Shown: in pieces, positions 18,153 to 26,263 of the stretch
Layout: every line of letters starts with the position of its first letter
Numbering within the stretch: the first letter of the stretch is position 1
Assembly (NCBI RefSeq): GCF_008843165.1
Contig: NZ_CP044427.1
Coordinates: forward strand, 1,674,001-1,738,000
DNA length: 64,000 nt
Source: Ornithinimicrobium pratense
Lineage (GTDB): Bacteria > Actinomycetota > Actinomycetes > Actinomycetales > Dermatophilaceae
Reading direction: 5' to 3'
Made by a program: the position numbers and the translations under genes
Notes under the pieces: model-generated
Seen by the model: the letters and a program-made list of their open reading frames with translations, nothing else
Told to the model about the DNA's origin: nothing
Databases searched by the model: none

Positions 18153-19730
18153 CTAGAGAATGCCGACCACCTGGACCAGGACGATCTTGACGATGATCCC
18201 CAGCGCGAAGAGGGCGGCGTAACCGGAGTCGATCCGCTCGTCGGTGCAGCGGCCGTTGGCGTAGGCCAGGATCGCCGGCTGCCCGACGAACCCGGCCAGC
18301 GCCCCGGCCGTGCGAGGCGGGCTGATGCCCACACCCCGGCCCACCAGCACCATGAGCCCTGCTCCCACGCCGACGACCAGCGCGGCCAGCACGGCGGTGC
18401 GCAGCCCAAGCAACGTGAACGCCTCCGCCGCGAAGGCCTGACCGGCCGACAGACCGGTTGCGCCGAGAAAGATGAGCAGCCCTAACTGCCGGATCGTGAG
18501 GTTGGCCGGCAGCGGTAAGCCCCAGACCAGGGGACCGGTGCGCTCCAGCCGGCCGAGCACCATACCGATGACGAGCGGGCCGGCCGCGGAGCCGAGGGCG
18601 AGGGTCACCCCGCCGGGCAGGGGGAGGCTGACCAGCCCCACCCCCAGGCCGAGCGCCAGGCCGACACCGAGGGAGAAGGCGTCGATCTCGCTCACGCTGC
18701 GCTCGGAGTCGCCCAGGAGCCTGCCCACGTCCCGCAGCCGGCCCCGAGGCACGACAACCCGGACCCGGTCCCCGAGCTCAAGGGTCAGGTCGTCGTGTGC
18801 CAGGAGGTCGAGGTCGCCGCGGCGGACACGGGTCACCATGCCTTCGACGCGGGTGGGCAGGTCGAGCTCGCCGATGGTCCGCCCGGCCACGTCCTTGCTC
18901 GAGACGAGGAACCGGCGGTAGTCGACCTCCCTACGGTCGTGCGCCAAATGTTCGTCGACCCGGTGGCCCAGGTGGGCTGCCGCCGCGCGGACGGCCTTCT
19001 CCGGCCCGACGACGACCACCTGGTCCCCGGTTCGCATCTGCTCGTGGTCACCCACGACCCGCGTCTGCCCCTCGCGACGCAGGTAGGAGAAGCGGACCGA
19101 GCCGTCGGCGGCGCCGGGCACCTCCCGCAGCGGCCCGGGACGGGTCACCTCGACGCTGATGTCCACCAGCCCCTCGCCAGCGGCCGAGGCGCTGTCGCGA
19201 GGGGCAGGCCAGGACCGGTTGACGATCGCGGCAATGACAAGGATGGTTACGATCACGCCCACGGGGTAGGAGATGGAGTAGCCGACGGCCGGTTCCTGGT
19301 TGCCAGCCTGGGCCGCGGCGGCCGCCAGAGCCGGGGTCGAGGTCAGGGCACCGGCGAAGGACCCGGCGGCCAGAGCCGGCGACAGCCCCAGCAGGCGCCC
19401 GCCCAGGGCGGCCACGCCCATGATCACCACGAGCACAGCCACAGCGCCGGCCATGAGCGGCAGCTGCCGCCGCAGGTCCCGGAAGAAGCCCGCCCCGGCG
19501 GCGACGCCGACGGTGTAGACGAACAGGGCCAGCCCGAGGGTCTGGACAAGCCCCAGCCCCTCGCCGAGCCGCGGGTCCACGGCACCGACCGCCAGGCCCA
19601 CGAAGAGGGCGCCGGCGGGGCCGAACCGGATCGGCCCGAACGGGATCGTCCCGACGACCGTGCCGATCGCCAGCACGATCATGATCGTCAGCATCTGGTT
19701 GTCGGCCAGGACGTCGAGCATGGAGGCCAT
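18153..19730 (-). CDS. AspT/YidE/YbjL-type transporter with TrkA-C domains
   Basis: 525 aa. Two hydrophobic halves (about residues 10-185 and 365-525) flank two regulatory TrkA_C domains (about 195-262 and 272-345), the architecture of the AspT/YidE antiporter-duplication family. Members include aspartate:alanine exchangers. Typical pieces are GLALFVYTVGVAAGAGFF, GALTSTPALAAAA and the second-half GSAAGPLVIGMVLGRLERTGPLVWGLP. Substrate cannot be assigned. Confidence 0.9.
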   Translation of the reverse strand: MASMLDVLADNQMLTIMIVLAIGTVVGTIPFGPIRFGPAGALFVGLAVGAVDPRLGEGLGLVQTLGLALFVYTVGVAAGAGFFRDLRRQLPLMAGAVAVLVVIMGVAALGGRLLGLSPALAAGSFAGALTSTPALAAAAAQAGNQEPAVGYSISYPVGVIVTILVIAAIVNRSWPAPRDSASAAGEGLVDISVEVTRPGPLREVPGAADGSVRFSYLRREGQTRVVGDHEQMRTGDQVVVVGPEKAVRAAAAHLGHRVDEHLAHDRREVDYRRFLVSSKDVAGRTIGELDLPTRVEGMVTRVRRGDLDLLAHDDLTLELGDRVRVVVPRGRLRDVGRLLGDSERSVSEIDAFSLGVGLALGLGVGLVSLPLPGGVTLALGSAAGPLVIGMVLGRLERTGPLVWGLPLPANLTIRQLGLLIFLGATGLSAGQAFAAEAFTLLGLRTAVLAALVVGVGAGLMVLVGRGVGISPPRTAGALAGFVGQPAILAYANGRCTDERIDSGYAALFALGIIVKIVLVQVVGIL

Positions 19731-19812
19731 GCTCGCACCTCGCTGCGAAGGACCGGGTGCTCGGCAGGCATCTCCCCGAGCAAGGGCCGCGCGCCGCCCC
19801 TAGCCTGGGCCC

Positions 19813-20520
19813 ATGTCCAGCTCCCGGCCCGCTGCTGCCACCACCCCGCTCGTGCAGAGCCTGGCCGAGGCCGGTGGCGCTCTGCTCGCCGCCGCGTTCG
19901 GCGCGACCGCCCGCATCCGCGGCACCCGGGCACTGCACCCGGTGGGGGTATGCGGCAACGGCCGACTCAGCGTGACCCCCGGGCCGCCGAGCGGCGTCGT
20001 CGTGCTGGACGACCCCGGTCCGCACGAGTGCGTGCTGCGCTGGTCCCGCGCGACGGGTCGACAGCGCGGCCTGGACGTGGAAGGGCTGGCCCTGCGCGTC
20101 GACGGGCCCGGGCGAGGTGACGTGCTCTTCGCCTCCACTGGCACCGGTGTGCTGGGGCGTCACCTGCTCTGGGTCCGCACACCGCGTCGACACGGACCCG
20201 TGACCACCCTGCTGCCACTGCAGAGCGCCTGCGGACCCCTGCTGCTGGCCCTCGACCCGAAGGCGGCCGGGGATGAGCATCTGCCCACGGCATACCGGTT
20301 GCTGGTCAGCGCCCCCGGGCACCCTTGGCACGAACGGGGCCGGCTCGACGTCACCTGGACCGACCAGGACTGCCCGCGGCGGCACGACCCGGTCGGCCAC
20401 CCGCCGGTGGGCTTGTGGACCCACCCTTTCTGGGCGGCGCTGCGCACCCCCTCCTACGTCTCATCCCAGCTGGTCGAGGCCCGCGAGGTGACAGCCGAGC
20501 CCGTCACCGGAGAGAGGTAG
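19813..20520 (+). CDS. uncharacterised protein, possibly a distant catalase-fold relative
   Basis: 235 aa. I do not recognise a named family with certainty. The layout HPVGVCGNGRLSVT (near 42), then LRWSRATG and DVEGLALRV, then DVLFASTGTGVLGRHLLW is reminiscent of heme-catalase-like proteins, but the protein is much shorter and no heme-ligand tyrosine motif is visible. A TAGCCT box lies 7 nt before the ATG, consistent with leaderless transcription. It lies just upstream of an alcohol dehydrogenase cluster. Confidence 0.55.
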   Translation: MSSSRPAAATTPLVQSLAEAGGALLAAAFGATARIRGTRALHPVGVCGNGRLSVTPGPPSGVVVLDDPGPHECVLRWSRATGRQRGLDVEGLALRVDGPGRGDVLFASTGTGVLGRHLLWVRTPRRHGPVTTLLPLQSACGPLLLALDPKAAGDEHLPTAYRLLVSAPGHPWHERGRLDVTWTDQDCPRRHDPVGHPPVGLWTHPFWAALRTPSYVSSQLVEAREVTAEPVTGER

Positions 20521-20616
20521 CACCAGCTGCGGGACGCGGTTGACCGGGCATGCTGCCGGGACCCGACCTAGGTTGGAGATCCGTCCAGTCGACATCCCAC
20601 GAACAGGAGGCGGGTC

Positions 20617-21765
20617 GTGCGCGCCATGGTCTACCGCGGTCCCTACAAGATCCGGGTCGAGGAGAAGCCCAAACCCCGGATCGAGCATCCCAACGACGCC
20701 ATCATCCGGGTGGCCCTGGGCGCGGTCTGCGGCTCCGACCTGCACCTCTACCACGGGATGATGCCCGACACGCGGGTCGGCACGACGTTCGGTCACGAGT
20801 TCATCGGTGTCGTGGACGAGGTGGGTCCCTCGGTGCGCAACCTCCAGCCCGGGGACCGGGTGATGGTCCCGTTCAACGTCTTCTGCGGCACCTGCTACTT
20901 CTGCGCCCGCGGCCTGTACTCCAACTGCCACAACGTCAACCCCAACGCCACCGCAGTGGGCGGGATCTACGGCTATTCGCACACGTGCGGGGGGTATGAC
21001 GGGGGACAGGCGGAGTATGTCCGGGTGCCGTTCGCCGATGTGGGTCCCATGGTCATTCCCGAGTGGCTGCACGACGAGGACGCGATGATGCTCACTGACG
21101 CCCTGCCCACCGGCTACTTCGGTGCGCAGCTGGGGGACATCACCGAGGGGGACGCGGTCGTCGTGCTCGGGGCCGGGCCGGTCGGGCTCTTCGCCGCCCG
21201 CTCCGCCTGGCTGATGGGCGCCTCGCGGGTCATCGTCGTGGACCACCTCGACTACCGGCTGGAGATGGCCCGCACCTTCGCGCACGCCGAGACGGTCAAC
21301 TTCGCCGAGCACGACGATGTCGTGGTCCACCTGAAGCGGACCACCGACCACCTGGGCGCCGACGTGGTCATCGACGCCGTCGGGGCCGAGGCTGACGGCA
21401 ACTTCCTCCAGCACGTCACCGCCACCAAACTCAAGCTGCAAGGCGGCTCACCCGTGGCGCTGAACTGGGCGATCGACGCGGTCCGCAAGGGCGGCACGGT
21501 CGCCGTCGTGGGGGCCTACGGGCCGATGTTCAGCGCGGTCAAGTTCGGTGACGCGCTCAACAAGGGGCTGACCCTGCGAATGAACCAATGTCCGGTCAGG
21601 CGCCAGTGGCCGCGGCTGCTCGAGCACATCCAGGCGGGCCACTTCCAACCGCGCGACATCGTCACCCACCGCATACCCCTGGAGGACATCGGGGAGGCCT
21701 ATCACCTGTTCTCGGCCAAGCTCGACAACATCGTCAAGCCGCTCATCGTCATGGACCCCGCATGA
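20617..21765 (+). CDS. zinc-dependent alcohol dehydrogenase (MDR superfamily)
   Basis: 382 aa, GTG start behind AGGAGG. Catalytic zinc ligands in CGSDLHLYHG and GHEFIGVV; the structural zinc loop CGTCYFCARGLYSNC holds four cysteines. The NAD(P)-binding Rossmann motif is VVVLGAGPVGLFAARSA. It resembles glutathione-independent formaldehyde or long-chain dehydrogenases (FdhA-like). It starts an ATGA-linked three-gene set with an unknown protein and a DUF1360 protein. Confidence 0.92.
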   Translation: MRAMVYRGPYKIRVEEKPKPRIEHPNDAIIRVALGAVCGSDLHLYHGMMPDTRVGTTFGHEFIGVVDEVGPSVRNLQPGDRVMVPFNVFCGTCYFCARGLYSNCHNVNPNATAVGGIYGYSHTCGGYDGGQAEYVRVPFADVGPMVIPEWLHDEDAMMLTDALPTGYFGAQLGDITEGDAVVVLGAGPVGLFAARSAWLMGASRVIVVDHLDYRLEMARTFAHAETVNFAEHDDVVVHLKRTTDHLGADVVIDAVGAEADGNFLQHVTATKLKLQGGSPVALNWAIDAVRKGGTVAVVGAYGPMFSAVKFGDALNKGLTLRMNQCPVRRQWPRLLEHIQAGHFQPRDIVTHRIPLEDIGEAYHLFSAKLDNIVKPLIVMDPA

Positions 21766-21779
21766 GGAAGGACTCGCAC

Positions 21780-22361
21780 GTGCCCTACACCGCAGACGCC
21801 CCGCAACGCCCTTCGGCCGAAGAGCTGCGCGCCAGGATCCCCGGGTGGGGGGCCGACCTCGACCCCGCCGACCGGCCCTCGGTGCCCCGGGAGCAGTTCC
21901 TCCCCACCGGCGCCCACTGGACGATGCCCGAGGACCAGCCCGGCCAGCCGGGCCAGGCCGAACGCGAACGCTCCATCGAGCACGGCCGGCTCCCCCCGGT
22001 CTATGGCACCTCGGTCCCGCTGCGCGGGCTCTCCGGAGCGATCCGCCACCACGCCTACCGCCGCTACAGCGAGGCCCGGGCAGCGCACTGGCTGCTGCTG
22101 CTGGGCGCGGACCGGGTGGATGCCGTGGAGAGCCATCTGGCCTCGCTGCTGAGCACCCGCCCGGACAACCCCGTCACAAAGACCGGGGTGCAGAGCGAGC
22201 TGGGTCAAGGGCCGCTGCGCTCGCGGTTCGGCCAGCACCGCGCTGACGCAGGCCACCACGTGATCGACCCGGTCCTGATCGCCGGGCCGTGGGTCCTGGC
22301 CGGTGGTGCGGCCTACGGCGCCATCAAGTTCCTCCGCCGACGTGCCGCGGCTCGTCGATGA
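21780..22361 (+). CDS. uncharacterised protein linked to the alcohol dehydrogenase
   Basis: 193 aa from the GTG at 21780, chosen because GAGGAAGG lies 8-9 nt upstream; an ATG at 21762 overlapping the dehydrogenase stop is the alternative. It is Pro/Arg-rich at the N-terminus, with a short hydrophobic segment near the C-terminus (VLIAGPWVLAGGAAYGAIKFLRRR). No recognised domain. Its stop overlaps the start of the DUF1360 gene. Confidence 0.72.
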   Translation: MPYTADAPQRPSAEELRARIPGWGADLDPADRPSVPREQFLPTGAHWTMPEDQPGQPGQAERERSIEHGRLPPVYGTSVPLRGLSGAIRHHAYRRYSEARAAHWLLLLGADRVDAVESHLASLLSTRPDNPVTKTGVQSELGQGPLRSRFGQHRADAGHHVIDPVLIAGPWVLAGGAAYGAIKFLRRRAAARR

Positions 22362-22900
22362 GCGGGGCACGCCCGACCCGGGGCCGCTTCGAGCGTACGG
22401 TGCGCGCCGTGCTGCGGCAGTCGGCCGACGACGAGCGACCGCTCACGGGGTATGTGGCCCTCGGCGCCGGGTACGCGCTGACGGCGGGGGTGGCCCTAGT
22501 GGCGAGCACCCGCAACGGCACCACCGGGCAGCCGGTCTCCGCCGGCGACCTGGCGCGCATCACCGTGGCCACCCATAGGCTGAGCCGCTTGATCACCAAG
22601 GAGACGGTCACCGCACCTCTGCGGGCGCGTTTCACTACGCCCGTGGGCCCTGGAATGGCCTCCGAGGTCAACGAGGAGGTCGCCACGGACCCGCACCACG
22701 ACCCGCTCTCGCACGCGGTGGGGGAGTTGCTGACCTGCCCGTTCTGCATGGCGCAGTGGACCGCCACAGCGCTGGTCGGGGCCCACCTCGTAGCACCACG
22801 CCAGGCTCGTCTGGCCACCGCGGTCCTGACCGCCGTCGCCGGGGCCGACGCGCTGCACTTCCTCTACGCCTCGCTGGACCGGTTGCCGAAATCGGGCTGA
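22358..22900 (+). CDS. DUF1360 membrane protein
   Basis: 180 aa. Contains the family pattern: a hydrophobic helix (YVALGAGYALTAGVALVAS), then LARITVATHRLSRLITKETVTAPLRARFT and the short cysteine motif LLTCPFCMAQW, and a final helix. Function unknown; related genes are seen beside spore-coat or dehydrogenase genes. Its 3' end overlaps the convergent lipase gene by 37 bp. Confidence 0.85.
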   Translation: MSGARPTRGRFERTVRAVLRQSADDERPLTGYVALGAGYALTAGVALVASTRNGTTGQPVSAGDLARITVATHRLSRLITKETVTAPLRARFTTPVGPGMASEVNEEVATDPHHDPLSHAVGELLTCPFCMAQWTATALVGAHLVAPRQARLATAVLTAVAGADALHFLYASLDRLPKSG

Positions 22901-23592
22901 CCACCCTGCTCGGCTGCGGCGTCCCGGACGGCGTCCAAAAGTTCCGTTGCGCCCACGATGCGGAAGTGCCCCGAGGTCCGCAGGGGGACGTTGATGGCCC
23001 CCTCGAGCCGGCTGCCGCCGGGGATGTGCGGGTCGAAAGCGCCCCAGATCGACGTGATCCGCGCGTTGACCTCCAGCTGCTCCCCGAGCATGCGCAGCGT
23101 CTCGTCCCGGGGGGAGAAGGCCCGGATCGACCTCGCTAGGAAGTACCGGGCGTAGCGGGAGCCTGCGAACGGTGTGGCGATCGTGATCATCCGCGCGATC
23201 CGGCCCTCCGGGTCGGCGTGCAGCATCGCGTACTTACCGATCAGCCCGCCCTTGCTGTGCGCCACGATCAGCACCTCGCGCAGGTCCTGCTCCTGCAGGT
23301 ATCCGGCGACGTGCTCGGCGCTGGCCGCGACGGGCGCGGTGTTCCAGCGCAACCGGGTGAGCACGTGCACGGGGTGGCCCAGGTCCCGCAGCAGGTCGGC
23401 GACCGGGCGCAGGAACTGCCAGCGCTCATAGATCCCCGGCAAGAGCAGGACAGGGGGAGCGCTGCCAGCCGGGTCCAGGTAGTCCGCGGGGTCGGAGCGG
23501 TCCAGCAGACCGCGGACCTGCCAGTGCACGACATACCGATAGTCGAGCAGCCAGGCCCAGGCGTTGCGGGCGAGCCGTCCAGGGGAGGTCAC
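22864..23592 (-). CDS. lipase/esterase-like alpha/beta hydrolase
   Basis: 242 aa. Catalytic serine in VAHSKGGLIGKY, HG equivalent in VLLLPGIYERWQFLRP, and a terminal RTSGHFRIVG histidine region. The LIPASE class-2-like GXSXG (AHSKGG) suits a triacylglycerol-lipase-like enzyme. GTG start overlaps the stop of the upstream hydrolase (GTGA), so both hydrolases form one operon. Its 3' end overlaps the DUF1360 gene. Confidence 0.85.
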   Translation of the reverse strand: MTSPGRLARNAWAWLLDYRYVVHWQVRGLLDRSDPADYLDPAGSAPPVLLLPGIYERWQFLRPVADLLRDLGHPVHVLTRLRWNTAPVAASAEHVAGYLQEQDLREVLIVAHSKGGLIGKYAMLHADPEGRIARMITIATPFAGSRYARYFLARSIRAFSPRDETLRMLGEQLEVNARITSIWGAFDPHIPGGSRLEGAINVPLRTSGHFRIVGATELLDAVRDAAAEQGGQPDFGNRSSEA

Positions 23593-24359
23593 GGCGAGAG
23601 CGGACCGGCGGCGACCCGTGCCTGCGCCAGGATCTCCTCAGCGACGTCGTCCGGGCGGGAGTACATGGCCACGTGCGCGGCTCGGTCGAGGGTGACCAGC
23701 CGCGCGTCCGGGGCCAGCCGCTGCATCTGCTCGGCCCAGGACTGGGTCGCGATGGGGTCCCGCGTCCCACGCAGCAGGAGCAGGGGGGCCCGCAGTCGGG
23801 GGAGTGCCTCCTCGAGCCGGTAGCCGAGCATGATCGGCAGGGTCCTCAGGTACCACCGTGGGCCGGTGCGCACGTAGTCGCGCAGCACCGCGTAGTTGGC
23901 CAGCGGCGGCTCGCGCAGCGTGTCCAGCCCGAGGCGCGCGGCTTGCCGCCAGGCGGTGCGTGCCGAGGGGTCGACGACGCCGCCGATGCCGACCACGCAG
24001 GGGTAGAGCGCGGGCTCCTGCAGCGCTGCCTCCACCACGACCTGCACCCCCATCGAGTGGCCGACCAGCACCGGGCGGTCCAGCCCGGCCTGGCGGACGT
24101 AGGCGTTGAGCGTCGCGGCGTGGTCCTCGACCGACAACGGGGTGTCAGGCCGCGGTGCGCCGCCGAAACCGGGGAGCTCGACGACGTGCACACCACCGGT
24201 GTTGGCCAGCACGCGCGCCAACCGCGTGTAGTAGCGGGAGGAGACCCCGATGCCGTGCACCAGCACGAACTGTTGCCCCGTGTCGGAGTCGCCCTCGGGG
24301 CGTTTCACCAGCATGGTGCGGTCCTCGTGGCGGAACTCGTGGACCGTCCTCCAGTGCAT
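23589..24359 (-). CDS. alpha/beta fold hydrolase
   Basis: 256 aa from ATG 24359 (MHWRTVHEFRHEDRTM); a TAGGCT -10-like box 8 nt upstream argues for a leaderless start rather than the longer frame. HG motif FVLVHGIGVSSRYYTRL, nucleophile VGHSMGVQVVVEAAL, aspartate GTRDPIATQ and histidine DRAAHVAMYSRP complete the triad. Substrate unknown. Confidence 0.88.
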   Translation of the reverse strand: MHWRTVHEFRHEDRTMLVKRPEGDSDTGQQFVLVHGIGVSSRYYTRLARVLANTGGVHVVELPGFGGAPRPDTPLSVEDHAATLNAYVRQAGLDRPVLVGHSMGVQVVVEAALQEPALYPCVVGIGGVVDPSARTAWRQAARLGLDTLREPPLANYAVLRDYVRTGPRWYLRTLPIMLGYRLEEALPRLRAPLLLLRGTRDPIATQSWAEQMQRLAPDARLVTLDRAAHVAMYSRPDDVAEEILAQARVAAGPLSP

Positions 24360-24369
24360 AGGGGTCAGC

Positions 24370-25620
24370 CTACGGCCCGGTCGTGCCCGGGACCGACCGT
24401 ACGACCGTCGGCCGACTCCGGTCCCGTCGATGGACCAGGAGGGAGAGGCCCAACAGGACGAGCCCGCCCACGGACAGTGCCGCACCGACCAGTGAGGGTG
24501 CGCGGAAGCCGTAGCCGGCCGCGATGACCAGCCCGCCGACGTAGGCGCCCAGGGCGTTGGCGATGTTGAGCGAGGAGTGGTTCATCGCCGCACCCAGGGT
24601 CTTGGCGGGGCCGGCGACCGTCATCAAGCGCAGCTGCAGAGCGATGACCCACGCGGAGCCAGAGACCGCGATGAGCGCGAGCGTTGCAAGCGCGGGCAGC
24701 ATCCATCGCGAGGTCTGCCAGAACGTGAGCAGGGAGAGGCCGGACAGCAGCCCCATCAGCAGCAACGTGCGCAGCACCGACCAGTCACCGAGCCGACCGC
24801 CCAGCCATGTCCCGAAGACCGAGAACACGCCGTGGATCAGCAAGAACACCGGCACCCACGACCGGTCCAGCCCGGTCACCACCTCGACGGTGGGGGCGAT
24901 GTAGGAGTACATGGCGAACATGCCGCCGAAGCCGACCGCTCCGATGAGCATCGTCAGCCAGAACTGCAGGCTGGCGAACGCCCGCAGCTCGGTGCGCCAC
25001 GAGGCCGAACGCTCGGCCGGGAAGGCGGGCACCCACAGGCGCACGAGCACCGCCGTGAGCAGGCCGATGGCCGCGACCGCCCAGTAGGCGACCTGCCACC
25101 CGAGGACCTGGCCGGCCCAGGTGCCCAACGGCACGCCGGCCACCATGGCGATCGGCAGGCCGAGCATCACCGTGCCGACCGCCCGGCCGCGACGCCCCGG
25201 CGGGGCCAGCGCGACCGCCACCAGGGCGGCCAGGCCGAAGTAGGCACCGTGTGGCAGCCCGGCCAGGACGCGGGCCGCGAGCAGGGTGCTGTAGCCCGGT
25301 GCCAGCGCCGTGAGCGCGTTCCCGACGGCGAAGACGACCATGAGGGCCACCAGGACGCCGCGGCGGGGCAGCCGGGCCCCGCCGAGCGCGATCAAGGGTG
25401 CGCCGATCACCACACCCACCGCATACGCAGAGACCACGTGGCCCGCGGTCGGGATGTCCACCCCGACGTCCTCGGCAATCTGCGGTAGCAGCCCCATCGT
25501 GACGAACTCGGAGATGCCCACCCCGACACCGCCGAGCACCAGCGCGATCACGACCAGTGCCATATGACGGGTGCGGGGCGGCACCGACGGCGCGGAGCCG
25601 GGGCTGGTGGGCAGGGTCAA
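24370..25620 (-). CDS. MFS transporter, DHA1/AraJ-like
   Basis: 416 aa with about 12 helices. The start TTG 25620 is preferred because AGAGAGG lies about 10 nt upstream and the family normally has about 20 residues before the first helix ALVVIALVLGGVGVGISEF. The signature GISEFVTMGLLPQIAEDVGV and the later VFAVGNALTALAPGYSTLLAARVLAGLPHGAYFG are typical of drug or sugar efflux MFS proteins. An ATG at 25563 is the alternative. Substrate unknown. Confidence 0.87.
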   Translation of the reverse strand: MTLPTSPGSAPSVPPRTRHMALVVIALVLGGVGVGISEFVTMGLLPQIAEDVGVDIPTAGHVVSAYAVGVVIGAPLIALGGARLPRRGVLVALMVVFAVGNALTALAPGYSTLLAARVLAGLPHGAYFGLAALVAVALAPPGRRGRAVGTVMLGLPIAMVAGVPLGTWAGQVLGWQVAYWAVAAIGLLTAVLVRLWVPAFPAERSASWRTELRAFASLQFWLTMLIGAVGFGGMFAMYSYIAPTVEVVTGLDRSWVPVFLLIHGVFSVFGTWLGGRLGDWSVLRTLLLMGLLSGLSLLTFWQTSRWMLPALATLALIAVSGSAWVIALQLRLMTVAGPAKTLGAAMNHSSLNIANALGAYVGGLVIAAGYGFRAPSLVGAALSVGGLVLLGLSLLVHRRDRSRPTVVRSVPGTTGP

Positions 25621-25768
25621 CGAACAGGCCCTCTCTGGGGGCGTCACGACGATGGGGGGAGGCTGACAGCCTACGACCGGGGCCGCGCTTGCAATGACAG
25701 GCCCGCGGTGGTCCTCGCCTTCCCTCAACGGCGCGCACGGGGCAGGCCCGATCCTGTTGGATGTCGGT

Positions 25769-26185
25769 ATGAGCACCGCACCCGACCCCCGGTCCGCTAC
25801 ACCCGTCCGCGTCATCCCCGACGACGAGCTGCAGCCGGGGGACCCCACGCCCGGAATGTCGCGACGGGTCGCCGGCCACGAGCAAGGGATGTGGACCGGC
25901 ACGGTGGACACTGAGGCCGGCGCCGTCAGCGCTTGGCACCATCACGGGGAGCACGAGACGACGCTGTACGTGGTCTCCGGCCGGATGCGTCTGGAGTCCG
26001 GGCCGGAAGGCCGGGACGTCGTCGAGGCCGGCCCGGGTGACTTCATCCGCGTGCCCGCCGGCGCCGTCCACCGGGAGTCGAACCCGGCGGGGGAGACCGC
26101 ACGTGCGGTGATCGTCCGCTGCGGCACAGGTGCTCCGACCATCAACGTGGACGGGCCCGCCGGGTCGAGCGCCGAAGGTCGGTGA
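25769..26185 (+). CDS. cupin-domain protein
   Basis: 138 aa. The two cupin motifs are intact: AWHHHGEHETTLYVVSGRMRL (metal ligands H, H and E) and GDFIRVPAGAVHRESNP (last H). This is a single-domain beta-barrel, presumably metal-binding; members are isomerases, dioxygenases or sensors. ATG 25769 is chosen because the upstream extension is not conserved-looking. Confidence 0.87.
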   Translation: MSTAPDPRSATPVRVIPDDELQPGDPTPGMSRRVAGHEQGMWTGTVDTEAGAVSAWHHHGEHETTLYVVSGRMRLESGPEGRDVVEAGPGDFIRVPAGAVHRESNPAGETARAVIVRCGTGAPTINVDGPAGSSAEGR

Positions 26186-26263
26186 GTGGCGCCCGTGACA
26201 GACTGTGAGCCCTTCGACCGTTCTTCCAGACCATCTGCACCGACGTCCTGACCAAGGAGTCCC

